From NCBI RefSeq assembly GCF_003573545.1, contig NZ_QWET01000001.1, positions 248,001-312,000 on the forward strand: DNA of 64,000 bases. Reading direction: 5' to 3'. The notes under the pieces are model-generated. The model was not told the DNA's origin and made no database searches. It was given only the letters and a program-made list of their open reading frames with translations. The DNA is from Mariniphaga sediminis (GTDB lineage: Bacteria > Bacteroidota > Bacteroidia > Bacteroidales > Prolixibacteraceae). Positions within the stretch are counted from its first letter, which is position 1. Every line of letters starts with the position of its first letter. This document shows positions 10,401 through 17,573 of this stretch, in pieces. The position numbers and the translations under genes are program-made.

Positions 10401-10765
10401 TTGAAGGTGGTTAGAACAATTTGACGATCGTAAACAAGGTAGTTGACATTGGTGCCGGAAAAAAGTGTTTGCAGAATATTGTCAATGGTTTTTTGTTCCA
10501 CGTCAATATCTACTTTCCTTTCAATATCTACTAATTTTTGGTTGAAAAGAAAATAAAAGTCACTCTGGTTTTCAATTTCATCCAATACGTCAATGATTCT
10601 TGAATCATTCATTTTGATAGTTAGTTTGGTTTCCTGGGAATATCCGGATAGAGCCCAGGCGTGTGACAAACACACGAACAGAAAAAAAGCACTTAATCGC
10701 ATAATTTTCCACATTTTAGGTTCGATGCAAAATAGCAATGCATCACGAATCCACTTTTTTTTCAT
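7403..10765 (-). CDS. SusC/RagA TonB-dependent outer-membrane receptor with STN signalling domain
   Basis: A 1120-residue SusC-type TonB-dependent transporter. In order: a long basic N-terminus and signal segment (to about residue 45), an STN domain (about 48-115, with SDFYFLFNQKLVD and YLVYDRQIVL), a carboxypeptidase-regulatory-like beta-sandwich (GKVTDSDGQPLPGVTVVVKG, about 133-215), the plug with VLVDGVP and VLKDAASAAIYGSRAANGVI, and a 22-strand barrel ending in aromatic VGISVQF. The STN domain is the part that contacts FecR-type anti-sigma factors, so this receptor should both import its ligand and signal it to the FecR/sigma pair encoded just upstream. The start at 10765 gives a complete signal region. 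Confidence 0.96.
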   Translation of the reverse strand: MKKKWIRDALLFCIEPKMWKIMRLSAFFLFVCLSHAWALSGYSQETKLTIKMNDSRIIDVLDEIENQSDFYFLFNQKLVDIERKVDIDVEQKTIDNILQTLFSGTNVNYLVYDRQIVLTTFNEKLLPDQAKTVSGKVTDSDGQPLPGVTVVVKGTTQGTVTDANGSYSIVNIPLDARLLFSFVGMKAQEIAVGSQTSIYVVMEEEAIGLKEVVAIGYGTQKKVNLTGSVSSVSSEQLSKRAASQASQLLQGVMSGITATQTSGEPGSDAASLRIRGLGTFSRAGTGPLVLVDGVPSSINSVNPNNVESISVLKDAASAAIYGSRAANGVIIVQTKRGKEGMLQVHYESYVGKQQATELPQYVDSWTYAEMKNEARINMGQNPEFTQEEIEKFRSGVDPDNYPNKHHLKDLFNSGDGLQMKHNITFNGGTEGAQYLFSTGYLKQNGLIEQNEYDRYDMLLNVNSKLNNNLTLNVKFNGSQSIRNRPAGITDDGARTSDLVGVITAANAYNATVPGEKSDGTYGTFMGHPVAEGHLASGSFSETKGTSFSSNISLEWKIVESLKIAGRFSYRYGHSKYRLFGAKFTADPNWSFGPNQAYVNSSLSRELLNDIILNYDKSFGNHSLQILAGFSNESYDGETLTGYRDNFPSNNLHFLDAASPSNDENSEYGNTWKLISYFGRLNYSLLGRYLLEGNIRYDGSSRFSTRERFGLFPSFSAAWIISEEKFFQVPWVENLKIRGSHGILGNQQIGDYPYQKVLNLSSKYATGEEETILPGIQLTNLPFSGITWEETKITNGGVDLGLFGGKLIIVGDYYYKKTENILYNISVSQVLGMSVGEQNAGAVENKGFEFEINHKNRIKDFSYSIFSNFSVNHNKVLDLAEVEQDIGKGLFIGHPLNSIYGYQTEGLFIDETDIANYATQNYTAKPGFPRFKDISGPDGVPDGIITSAHDRTIIGNLFPKYLFGMGITADFKGFDFYLQLQGQAGLEKLIQGKELAFVNNGNIQQWHIDNRWTEKNPDRHAKYPRLEMALHEYPWEVNLDYWTRDASFLRVKTIQLGYNITSKLLQRTFIDQFRVYVNGENIKSFDHYYPGWDPEMTTTGGQNPSYYPITGLWSVGISVQF

Positions 10766-10822
10766 ACTTTTGACACATTAAGTAGTTTAACAATTACATA
10801 AAAGAATTACACTGCTTGATTT

Positions 10823-10851
10823 ACAGGAGGGTGCCGCAAACACCCTCCTGT
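10823..10851 (-). promoter_or_regulatory. Conserved hairpin between fecR and susC (locus 1)
   Basis: An 11-bp perfect stem (ACAGGAGGGTG, loop of 7, CACCCTCCTGT) lies immediately after the fecR stop and 57 nt before the susC ATG. Read in the gene sense the loop is TTTGCGG. No T-run follows on the transcribed side, so it is not a standard terminator. The second sigma/FecR/SusC locus at 60934-60962 has an equivalent hairpin with changed but still paired stem bases, which suggests a conserved RNA element tuning susC expression. Confidence 0.7.
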
Positions 10852-10853
10852 TT

Positions 10854-11915
10854 TCAGTTAAAGGCTTTAAGCCTTTTTTGGTCTAATTTAACTAAGACTA
10901 TTCGTTTTTGGTATATATTATCATCGCCTGTAGCGCGGGGTAAAATTTTATAGGTATAGGGAGTGGTGAGGGCCATAAATTTTAGTACTTCCTCCAGGGG
11001 TTCATCAATAAAGGTGGCATGAAACGAATGCTCCAGCAGCTCTTCATCTTCTATTCTTATCTCTGCATTGTACCACCTGCCCAAACGTTCGGCTACCTGC
11101 TGCATATTCTCATTCCGGAAAATTAGTTTTCCTTCAATCCAGCCAATGTACTGGGATGCTTCAACACGGGTCGTTTTATAGATTCTTTTTTCGGTATCCA
11201 ATACCAGTTTTTGATTCGGCTGAAGTATGTCGAGTTTTGCTCCGTTTTTTGTGGCAATTTCTACTTTCCCGTTGTTAAGAATAACTTCCTCGTTTTTATC
11301 ATCCTCATAAGCAATAACATTGAATTGAGTGCCCAGGACTTTTACATTTAAATGGGAAGTATGCACCACAAATGGATTTGATGGGTCATGTGTAACGTCA
11401 AAATAGGCCTCCCCGGAAACCGTTACGTTACGTTCTCCCGAAAAACGAACCGGGTATTTCAGTGTGGAGCCACTGTTCAGAAATCCGGTGGTCCCGTCGG
11501 GAAGCTGAAACCTTGTACGTACTCCTAGTGGACACTGAATCTCGGCATAAGCCGTGTTTTCAACAATGGGTTTCGGCGGGCTTTCTTTCCCGGATTGAAA
11601 ATAAAAAACGGCCAAAAAAGAGAGCAGCAGCGGGATAATAAGTATGGCCGCCACTCTTTGGAAAACTGTAAGGAAGCTAATCCTGTGTGAAGTGCCTTTT
11701 TCAAGACTTATTTTATGATGAATTTTGTCCAATAGGTGTTCCACTGTTTCCGGAGGCATTTCTTCCCTGGAGAAATCATTCCAGTGGCTCTCTACGTATT
11801 GTTTCAGTTTTGACCTTGTCTCCAGGTCGCTGAAAACAGATTTTATATTCAGGTAATCTTTGCGGGAGTAAGTTCCTTTGAAAAAGCGGTCTACTATTTT
11901 CGGATCAAAATCCAT
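10854..11915 (-). CDS. FecR family anti-sigma factor (DUF4974 C-terminus)
   Basis: A 353-residue single-pass inner-membrane regulator. A cytoplasmic N-terminal helical region (1-80) should bind the ECF sigma factor. A transmembrane helix spans about 86-106. The periplasmic FecR domain follows (about 118-230; RFQLPDGTTGFLNSGSTLKYP and GEAYFDVTHD are family blocks), and the C-terminal DUF4974 module (about 260-340; GKLIFRNENMQQVAERLGRWY) should contact the STN domain of SusC. It lies between the sigma gene and susC on the same strand. The ligand-loaded receptor would release the sigma factor through this protein, by analogy with the FecA-FecR-FecI system. Confidence 0.93.
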   Translation of the reverse strand: MDFDPKIVDRFFKGTYSRKDYLNIKSVFSDLETRSKLKQYVESHWNDFSREEMPPETVEHLLDKIHHKISLEKGTSHRISFLTVFQRVAAILIIPLLLSFLAVFYFQSGKESPPKPIVENTAYAEIQCPLGVRTRFQLPDGTTGFLNSGSTLKYPVRFSGERNVTVSGEAYFDVTHDPSNPFVVHTSHLNVKVLGTQFNVIAYEDDKNEEVILNNGKVEIATKNGAKLDILQPNQKLVLDTEKRIYKTTRVEASQYIGWIEGKLIFRNENMQQVAERLGRWYNAEIRIEDEELLEHSFHATFIDEPLEEVLKFMALTTPYTYKILPRATGDDNIYQKRIVLVKLDQKRLKAFN

Positions 11916-11967
11916 CTATCACGTTTTATTGACTTTCATTTTTATATAAATATATAGGGACGGAAAT

Positions 11968-11983
11968 GAAAAATCCCCCAGTA
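11968..11983 (-). promoter_or_regulatory. Candidate fecR promoter element shared by both FecR loci
   Basis: In the gene sense this reads TACTGGGGGATTTTTC and ends 52 nt before the fecR ATG, followed by an AT-rich tract (CCTATATATTTATATAA). The other sigma-fecR gap has TACTGGGGATTTTTCC at 59765-59780, also followed by a TATAA-containing tract. A block kept in two otherwise unlike spacers suggests an ECF-sigma-recognised promoter or a leader element. The function is inferred only. Confidence 0.5.
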
Positions 11984-12258
11984 AAAAATGAAAAAAAATA
12001 TTATTATTAATGAATGATCTCATGTTGAGGTTTTTACGAGATTCGTTTTTTCAGTCATAGTACAGGAGAAAAATCGTATTTCATTTAAAAATCTTTGAAA
12101 TTTCAAGTGACCCATCCATGCCTTAACTTTTATATTGGATGGATTAACGGAAGATTTTTGGAAATACCGGTTCATCCTGTTTAACTTTCAAAATGATTTC
12201 CCTTCCTATCTTTCTAATATATATCAAAACCACACTAATGTCATGTCAACTTCAAAAT

Positions 12259-12333
12259 GTCATTTCGACCCCCAGGGAGAAATCTGTTGGAGTATTGAGA
12301 TTTCTCATCTTCGTGCCTCAGATTCGAAATGAC
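12259..12333. repeat. REP/MITE-like nested inverted repeat
   Basis: The outer arms GTCATTTCGA (12259-12268) and TCGAAATGAC (12324-12333) are perfect, and the inner arms GAGAAATCT (12277-12285) and AGATTTCTC (12298-12306) are also perfect. This arrangement resembles small intergenic palindromic repeats common in Bacteroidota genomes (recalled pattern, not checked). No second copy was seen in the window. It lies between the sigma gene and fecR. Confidence 0.7.
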
Positions 12334-12380
12334 TGCACGAGACAATTTATGTTTGATATGACACTCAAAAATATTTCAAA

Positions 12381-12968
12381 TCAAGGTTTTACAAAAAGGG
12401 CAAAAAACAGCATGGCCGAAATGTTGTCCTCTCCCAATTTTTTCCGGATAGTTTTTAACGCTTCAGTAAGGTGGTTTTCAACTGTTTTGGGGGCTATTCC
12501 CAGTTGTTCTGCAATTTCCTTTACCGGAATATCTTCTTTCCGGCGTTTAATAAGGATTTCTTTCTGACGTGAGGGGAGTTGTTCAATGAGCTGATCTACC
12601 TTTTCAAGCAGAAGTTGATAATTCAGCCTGTCTTCATTTCCGGAGGTGAATTGTATGGATTCTTCTATCAGCTGATCTTTATATACCTGTTGCCGGGACG
12701 CACGTTCGAAATACTCCAGGATAAAATGCCAGGCAATTTTAAACAGGTAAGCTTTGAACGACAGCTCCGGTTTTATGCTTTTCCGGTTTCGCCAAATACG
12801 AAGAAAAACTTCCTGGACAACCTCTTCTGCATCTTCTTTGGACTTCAGATACCCGTAAGTAAAATGGTAAATGCGGATCCCATATTGGGAGAACAGCTCA
12901 TCAAAAGCTTTGGCATCTCCTTTTTTTAAGGCTTTTAGCAGTAATATTTCATTCTCTCCAGGGTTCAA
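12381..12968 (-). CDS. ECF RNA polymerase sigma-70 factor (SusC/FecR-linked)
   Basis: A 195-residue group 4 sigma factor with region 2 (about 22-90, DELFSQYGIRIYHFTYGYLKSKEDAEEVVQ) and region 4 (about 120-178, with the HTH VKEIAEQLGIAPKTVENHL). It should recruit RNA polymerase to the downstream fecR/susCD cluster when released by FecR. The reading frame can only start at TTG (12968), because an in-frame TGA directly precedes it and there is no early ATG or GTG. The C-terminus is a short hydrophobic tail (AMLFFALFVKP), a feature shared by the other three ECF factors in this window. Confidence 0.93.
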   Translation of the reverse strand: MNPGENEILLLKALKKGDAKAFDELFSQYGIRIYHFTYGYLKSKEDAEEVVQEVFLRIWRNRKSIKPELSFKAYLFKIAWHFILEYFERASRQQVYKDQLIEESIQFTSGNEDRLNYQLLLEKVDQLIEQLPSRQKEILIKRRKEDIPVKEIAEQLGIAPKTVENHLTEALKTIRKKLGEDNISAMLFFALFVKP

Positions 12969-13124
12969 TCAGCTTACAATTAGTTTATATGTCAACCAGC
13001 CAAAGGTAGAATTTTTATTATTTCCTTTCAAAGAAATATTTTTTATTCCTTCCTCCCTTTTCGTTTCCAGTTTTAAAAATTTAAATCGGGGGCTCTTTTC
13101 TGTCTTTTTACCCGGAGGGTTTGA

Positions 13125-13209
13125 ATGCTTATAGACAATAGAGCAGTGTAATACGGTTCGACTCCGGCCGGAGTCGGATTTCAGCACCCGGTAACGTTTC
13201 TATAAGCAT
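13125..13209. repeat. 85-bp concentric inverted repeat with GC-rich core palindrome
   Basis: The outer arms ATGCTTATAGA (13125-13135) and TCTATAAGCAT (13199-13209) pair perfectly. At the same centre lies the perfect 18-bp palindrome CGACTCCGGCCGGAGTCG (13159-13176). The intervening halves pair poorly. It sits upstream of the sigma gene and downstream of galU, with no T-run typical of a terminator. It could be a regulator-binding site, a small mobile palindromic element or a transcript-end structure. Confidence 0.65.
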
Positions 13210-13267
13210 GTGATGCTGTTGGCATCTGGGATTTGGAGATTTAGCCGTATTGTAATCCCTCAGTTTT

Positions 13268-14137
13268 TCAGAGTTCTTTTGCAAACTCCTTTAGCCACTT
13301 TCTTAGCGGAACGGCAATCTCTTCGTGTTTCAAACCATAAATGACATTGGTTTTTAAAAAATCGAGTTTATTGCCAATATCGTAACGTGTACCTTTGAAT
13401 TGCAGGCCGTACATGGCATATTTTTTCACCATATCGCGCATGGCATCAGTCAGTTGAATTTCATTGTTTTTGCCCGGTTGGGTTTTGTCGAGGTAATTAA
13501 AAATCTCGGGTGTAAAAATATATCGGCTGGCAATGGCCAGGTTCGACGGCGCCTCTTCCGGTGCCGGTTTTTCAATAAAATCTTCCGCAATCAGCACATT
13601 CTTTTCCAGCTTTTTCCCTTTAATCACACCGTAGCGGTGCACATTATCCATGGGTACTTCTTCCAGTGCCACAACCGAACTTTTGTACCGTTCATACACA
13701 TCAATAAGCTGTTTGGTGATGGGATCTCCTTTCCCGCTGATGAGTGTATCGCCCAATAATACGGCAAACGGCTCGTTACCGACATGATCCCGGGCATAAC
13801 GGATGGCATCTCCCAATCCGTTCATCTCCTTTTGCCACACAAAGTGAATGTTGGCCAGGTTCGATATTTTTTTGATCTGTTCCAGTAAATCAAACTGTTT
13901 TTTCTTCACCAGTGACTCTTCCAGTTGCGGACTCCGGTCAAAATGCTCCTCAATGGCCCGTTTCCCTTTCCCGATAATCATCAGGATGTCAGTAATGCCA
14001 CTTGCCACAGCTTCTTCTACCACATACTGAATGACAGGCGTGTCCACAATAGGGATCATCTCTTTGGGCTGTGATTTGGTGATGGGTAAAAATCGGGTTC
14101 CCCAACCGGCGGCGGGGATGACAGCTTTTTTTATCAT
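13268..14137 (-). CDS. galU: UTP--glucose-1-phosphate uridylyltransferase
   Basis: A 289-residue nucleotidyltransferase making UDP-glucose from UTP and glucose-1-phosphate in the cytoplasm. The signature loop AAGWGTRFLP is at residues 9-18, followed by the KEMIPIVDTPVIQYVVEEA block, the GLGDAIRYAR substrate loop, LLGDTLISG and the FIEKP motif, all typical of bacterial GalU. Length matches the family. It is the last gene of a three-gene minus-strand operon, 7 bp after a glucuronokinase-like GHMP kinase gene. This raises the possibility that it, or another pyrophosphorylase, activates the sugar-1-phosphate made by that kinase, but GalU proper prefers glucose-1-phosphate. Confidence 0.95.
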   Translation of the reverse strand: MIKKAVIPAAGWGTRFLPITKSQPKEMIPIVDTPVIQYVVEEAVASGITDILMIIGKGKRAIEEHFDRSPQLEESLVKKKQFDLLEQIKKISNLANIHFVWQKEMNGLGDAIRYARDHVGNEPFAVLLGDTLISGKGDPITKQLIDVYERYKSSVVALEEVPMDNVHRYGVIKGKKLEKNVLIAEDFIEKPAPEEAPSNLAIASRYIFTPEIFNYLDKTQPGKNNEIQLTDAMRDMVKKYAMYGLQFKGTRYDIGNKLDFLKTNVIYGLKHEEIAVPLRKWLKEFAKEL

Positions 14138-14144
14138 TTTGAAA

Positions 14145-15143
14145 TCAGTTTACTATGTTGGGTTTTATTACGTCAATATTTTTTTTAGCCAGCGCTTTTA
14201 TCAACTTCTGATACATTTCTTCGTTTTCGTATGTGCCAATAATAGCGCCTCCTGAACCGGTAAACTTGGCAGATGCACCCACTGAGCGGGCTGCTTCCAC
14301 CATCTCAATGTTCCCTGGGGTAATGGCAATTAGGTTGCGTCGCAGATCGAAATTAGCGTTTATCAGTTCGTGCATGGTTTTGTAGTCGTGCGATTTCAGC
14401 GCTTCCCTGAAATCTTCTGTGTAACCAGCCCATGTTTTCATTGCTTCAAGAACTTTTTCTTCTCCAATGTTGAAACGTGCCCGCAGGTTATTGTGTAACA
14501 CTTCGGTCCCTTCCGAAAGGTTTTTGCGAAAGGCGATATACATATTGGGAAACAAAGAGGCATCCAGCACTTCATAATTTCCGAAGCCCTGTTTTTCCAT
14601 TGTTTTTTTGTTGAAGTCCATGTAAACCGGTTCGCTATATGCTTGTGCCACTCTGTCCTGCAGCCCGGCTGCAATACCGAGTTCTTTATCTTCCACGCTC
14701 AGTACCAGGTTGGCTAAAATGGGTTTGGGAATGGCCACGCCGTAGAATGAAATCAATGCTTTCATGCAGGCGGTGATAATGGCACTGCTTCCTGCCAATC
14801 CCAGGCGCAGAGGGATATTCGAATCATATCGAATGGTGAAATTTCGATTGTCGAGTTGGATGTTGCATTCCCGGCAGTAGTCATAGAACACCTTGATGGT
14901 GGCCTTTAAAAGCCGGATGCCTCCGTAGTAGCCTGAAAGATTTACGTTTTCAACCAACTCCCTGATACTGTGAAAACGGGTATTATCAAGCCTCTGTGGT
15001 TGAATGTCAAGTTCCGGTGTTTGGTACAATTGCACTTTCGCCTGAAAGTTGGAGAAAAGAAAAGCAATTGTTTTCCCAAAATAACCATCCGACGGGTTCC
15101 CGATAACCGCTGCCCGGGGGTAACTAAACGTTTCAATTATCAT
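14145..15143 (-). CDS. GHMP kinase, glucuronokinase-like
   Basis: A 332-residue GHMP-family sugar kinase. The N-terminal block AAVIGNPSDGYFGKTI (11-26) resembles the opening of plant glucuronokinase, which phosphorylates glucuronic acid at C1. The ATP-binding motif is GLAGSSAI (115-122) and the C-terminal glycine-rich motif is AKFTGSGGAIIG. A product of glucuronate-1-phosphate is inferred from recalled family similarity. Mevalonate-kinase-type annotation is less likely given the NPSDG block. It is flanked by an acyl-activating enzyme gene (18 bp upstream) and galU (7 bp downstream) on the same strand, forming an operon. Substrate assays are lacking, so the specific function is tentative while the family call is secure. 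Confidence 0.82.
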   Translation of the reverse strand: MIIETFSYPRAAVIGNPSDGYFGKTIAFLFSNFQAKVQLYQTPELDIQPQRLDNTRFHSIRELVENVNLSGYYGGIRLLKATIKVFYDYCRECNIQLDNRNFTIRYDSNIPLRLGLAGSSAIITACMKALISFYGVAIPKPILANLVLSVEDKELGIAAGLQDRVAQAYSEPVYMDFNKKTMEKQGFGNYEVLDASLFPNMYIAFRKNLSEGTEVLHNNLRARFNIGEEKVLEAMKTWAGYTEDFREALKSHDYKTMHELINANFDLRRNLIAITPGNIEMVEAARSVGASAKFTGSGGAIIGTYENEEMYQKLIKALAKKNIDVIKPNIVN

Positions 15144-15161
15144 AATCCGGGGTCTCTTTTT

Positions 15162-17066
15162 TTATGTGTTCCATTTTTTTATGGCTTCCAGGTTCATTTC
15201 ATTTTCAATGTTCCGTGCCTGCGGCAAATATAAAAACTCAAGTTCCTTACTGAAGTATTCGCAAATTTTGCCACGCACTGTTTTCATGGTCGTATTTATT
15301 AACCCGTTTTCCTGGTTAAATGTTTCAGGCAGCACCACAAAAGTTGCCGGTAACCAGCGTTCCGGAAACATTTCCCCGTACTCCCCGCCTTTTTTGTAGG
15401 CATTTATTTCTGCATTCAGAATCTGCACTGATTCCCTGTTCCCTTCCTCGCTGCCGGGCTCAATACCTCGTTTCTTCAATTCCAGGTTGATGGCACTGAT
15501 GTCGGGTACAATCATAGCCGAAGTAAAAGGGCTTTGGTTATTGTACAGCATCATTTGCTGAATGTAGGGAGACTGTTCCACAATGGCCTCTTCAATTCCT
15601 TCCGGGCTGTATTTTTCGCCGTCATTTCCAATCAACAGGCTTTTAAACCGGCCCAGCACATAAAGGAAGCCGTCTTTATCCATGTACCCCATGTCGCCGG
15701 TGTGCAGCCAGTTGTTTTTAATGGTTTCGGCAGTGGCTGCCGGATTGTTCCAGTATCCCAGCATCACATTGTCGCCTTTGACTACAATTTCACCTTTTTG
15801 CCCCTGGGGCAGTTCGTTGCCGTCTTCATCCAGAATTTTTAGATCAAGGTGTTTTACGAGGCGGCCTGAAGAACCAAACTTGATGGCGTGCAGGGCATTG
15901 GAGGAGATAACCGGCGAGGCTTCGGTAAGCCCGTACCCCTGGCAAACGGGGATGCCAATGGTGTAGAAGAAGCGTTGTAATTCCGTGTCGAGCAATGCAC
16001 CGCCTCCGATAAAGAACTGTAGCTTCCCACCAAATCCTTCCCGTATTTTTTGGAAAAGGATTTTATCAAATACCCACAACAATGGCTTCAGGATAAACTT
16101 CCAGCCTTTGCCTTTGTTGTAGCCCACGCCGTTGTATGTATAACCCACCTTCAAGGCAAACTGAAAAACTTTAAAGAGAGTTTCCCCCTTTTTCCGGATT
16201 TGACCTTCAATATTTTGTCTGAATTTTTTGGAAAACGCCGGAACACTCATTAACAGGGTAGGCTGAATTTCTTTAATATTCTGAGGTATATTTTTTAGCG
16301 TTTCAAGCGGTGTTTTTCCCACTTCCACCGAAGCAATGCTGGCCCCTTTATACATAAATGCATAGAGGCAGCAGGTGTGGGCAAAGGCGTGGTCCCAGGG
16401 AAGGATAGCCAGTGTTCTCCAATCGGAATGGAGCTCCATGAGCGTGTTCGATTGTACCACGTTGGCGGCGTAATTCAGGTGCGATAGCATGATCCCTTTA
16501 GGATCGGCTGTGGTCCCTGATGTGTAACTGATATTGGCCAGGTCGTTGGGTTTTATATTTTTCCAGGTGGCCTCCAACTCTATTTCATGTGTTTTCAGGT
16601 ATTCTTCCCCTTGTTTTATTAATTCCCGGTAATCGACATCGTTTTTGCCTGGATTTTCTTTCCCGTCAAGATAGATCACTTTTTCGAGGTCAGGCAGATT
16701 GTCGCGGATGGCTTCCACCTTGGCGGCATGCGCCCCGGAAACAAAAATAAATTTACTTCCACTGTGTTTTAACCTGAACGTCAATTCACTTTCGTGTAAC
16801 CGGATGGAAAGAGGAACATTCACACCGCCTGCGTAAAGCATTCCCAGTTCGCTGATGATCCAATCGTTTCGGCCATCGGATATCAGCCCTGAGCGGTCTC
16901 CCTTTTTCATGCCAATAGAAACCAGCCCGGCTGTGAGGTTCAGCACCTGGGCCCTTGTTTCCTGGTAAGAGGTACCTTGGAATTTACCGTCTTTTTTTTC
17001 CCAAAGATAAATATTGTCAGGGTAGTTAGCGACTGCTGTTTCAAAAAGTTCGATTATCGTTTTCAT
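15162..17066 (-). CDS. AMP-forming long-chain acyl-CoA ligase-like protein
   Basis: A 634-residue member of the ANL adenylate-forming family, closest in layout to FadD15-type long-chain fatty acid-CoA ligases. Visible motifs are the P-loop YTSGTTADPKGIMLSH, the A5 motif GYGLTEASPVISSN, and the A7/A8 region TGDMGYMDKDGFLYVLGRFKSLL. The frame extends 13 codons upstream to 17105, but the residues there are unlike the family, so ATG 17066 (MKTIIELFETAVANYPDN) is chosen. It would activate a fatty acid with ATP at the membrane for beta-oxidation or lipid synthesis. It begins an operon with the GHMP kinase and galU. The functional link to sugar nucleotides is unclear. Confidence 0.92.
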   Translation of the reverse strand: MKTIIELFETAVANYPDNIYLWEKKDGKFQGTSYQETRAQVLNLTAGLVSIGMKKGDRSGLISDGRNDWIISELGMLYAGGVNVPLSIRLHESELTFRLKHSGSKFIFVSGAHAAKVEAIRDNLPDLEKVIYLDGKENPGKNDVDYRELIKQGEEYLKTHEIELEATWKNIKPNDLANISYTSGTTADPKGIMLSHLNYAANVVQSNTLMELHSDWRTLAILPWDHAFAHTCCLYAFMYKGASIASVEVGKTPLETLKNIPQNIKEIQPTLLMSVPAFSKKFRQNIEGQIRKKGETLFKVFQFALKVGYTYNGVGYNKGKGWKFILKPLLWVFDKILFQKIREGFGGKLQFFIGGGALLDTELQRFFYTIGIPVCQGYGLTEASPVISSNALHAIKFGSSGRLVKHLDLKILDEDGNELPQGQKGEIVVKGDNVMLGYWNNPAATAETIKNNWLHTGDMGYMDKDGFLYVLGRFKSLLIGNDGEKYSPEGIEEAIVEQSPYIQQMMLYNNQSPFTSAMIVPDISAINLELKKRGIEPGSEEGNRESVQILNAEINAYKKGGEYGEMFPERWLPATFVVLPETFNQENGLINTTMKTVRGKICEYFSKELEFLYLPQARNIENEMNLEAIKKWNT

Positions 17067-17573
17067 TCTCAAACGGGTTGAATTTTTTTCGTTTTTGATT
17101 CCCAAAAGTAAAAAAAAAAGGCAATAAACTGCTTCGGAGGTGAATACCGGGTTTAACCGGAAAAATGGTGGGTGTTGTACGACGGAACTTTAGCCCGGTG
17201 AAAAAAGGGACAAATGATTCTGGTACCACTCGTGACACCACACAGAAGTTGAACTGTTTAATCTGTGCTCCTTCATGGTATCAAACATTTGTCGTTAAAT
17301 TTTTCCCTTCAGCTACTGAAAAACAGACACTGTCTTCCAGAGCGAAAGTTCAAAAGAGATAAAGCAAGGATTGAACGCGGGAATAATTTTGCGTTTTTAC
17401 CCCGCATTGTTTTCCCCGGGCTTCACGCGGAGCTATTTTTATTTATGTCCTTTGGACATTTCTTTATCCCGAAAGGGATTAAACGATAATAGCCACGGGG
17501 TTTTCCCGCGGTAATGAAGTGGATACGAGAAGAACCCCGAAGAGGGTTCAACCCTTGCATTAGTTATCCGTTT
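17067..17573. other. 507-bp gene-free gap holding a multi-palindrome repeat
   Basis: This gap separates the acyl-ligase operon from galM. The half next to galM (about 17370-17560) is a chain of short GC-rich palindromes, listed separately. The half next to the ligase start is ordinary sequence and presumably holds the operon promoter, though no strong -33/-7 pair was identified. Short open frames here follow the repeat and are not credible genes. Confidence 0.6.
17370..17560. repeat. Multi-palindrome intergenic repeat element
   Basis: This stretch is a chain of small hairpins: GTCCtttGGAC, TCCCgaaaGGGA, a CCACGGG/CCCGCGG pair with one mismatch, and GAACCC/GGGTTC. The arrangement resembles a widespread Bacteroidota intergenic repeat often mis-annotated as a short protein (recalled, not searched). 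No second copy was found in the window. Position between two transcription units is typical for such elements. Confidence 0.65.

Larger units (their letters stand above)
11916..12380. other. 465-bp gap between sigma and fecR genes
   Basis: This spacer is AT-rich and holds no gene. It contains a TACTGGGGGATTTTTC block on the minus strand near fecR and a nested inverted repeat at 12259-12333, both listed separately. Short frames in it have no recognisable content. Such long sigma-fecR spacers suggest that fecR has its own promoter. Confidence 0.6.

Noticed and set aside
10823-10851. fecR-susC hairpin as an ordinary terminator
   Set aside because: No T-run on the transcribed side, and the equivalent hairpin at 60934-60962 also lacks one, while susC must be expressed from this direction.
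12969-13187. 72-codon minus-strand frame directly upstream of the first sigma gene
   Set aside because: It runs through the 85-bp concentric dyad, has no recognisable content and ends exactly where the sigma TTG begins; more likely non-coding leader.
17265-17489. 74-codon plus-strand frame in the gap before galM
   Set aside because: It lies in the multi-palindrome repeat and its residues follow the palindromes; typical false small protein.
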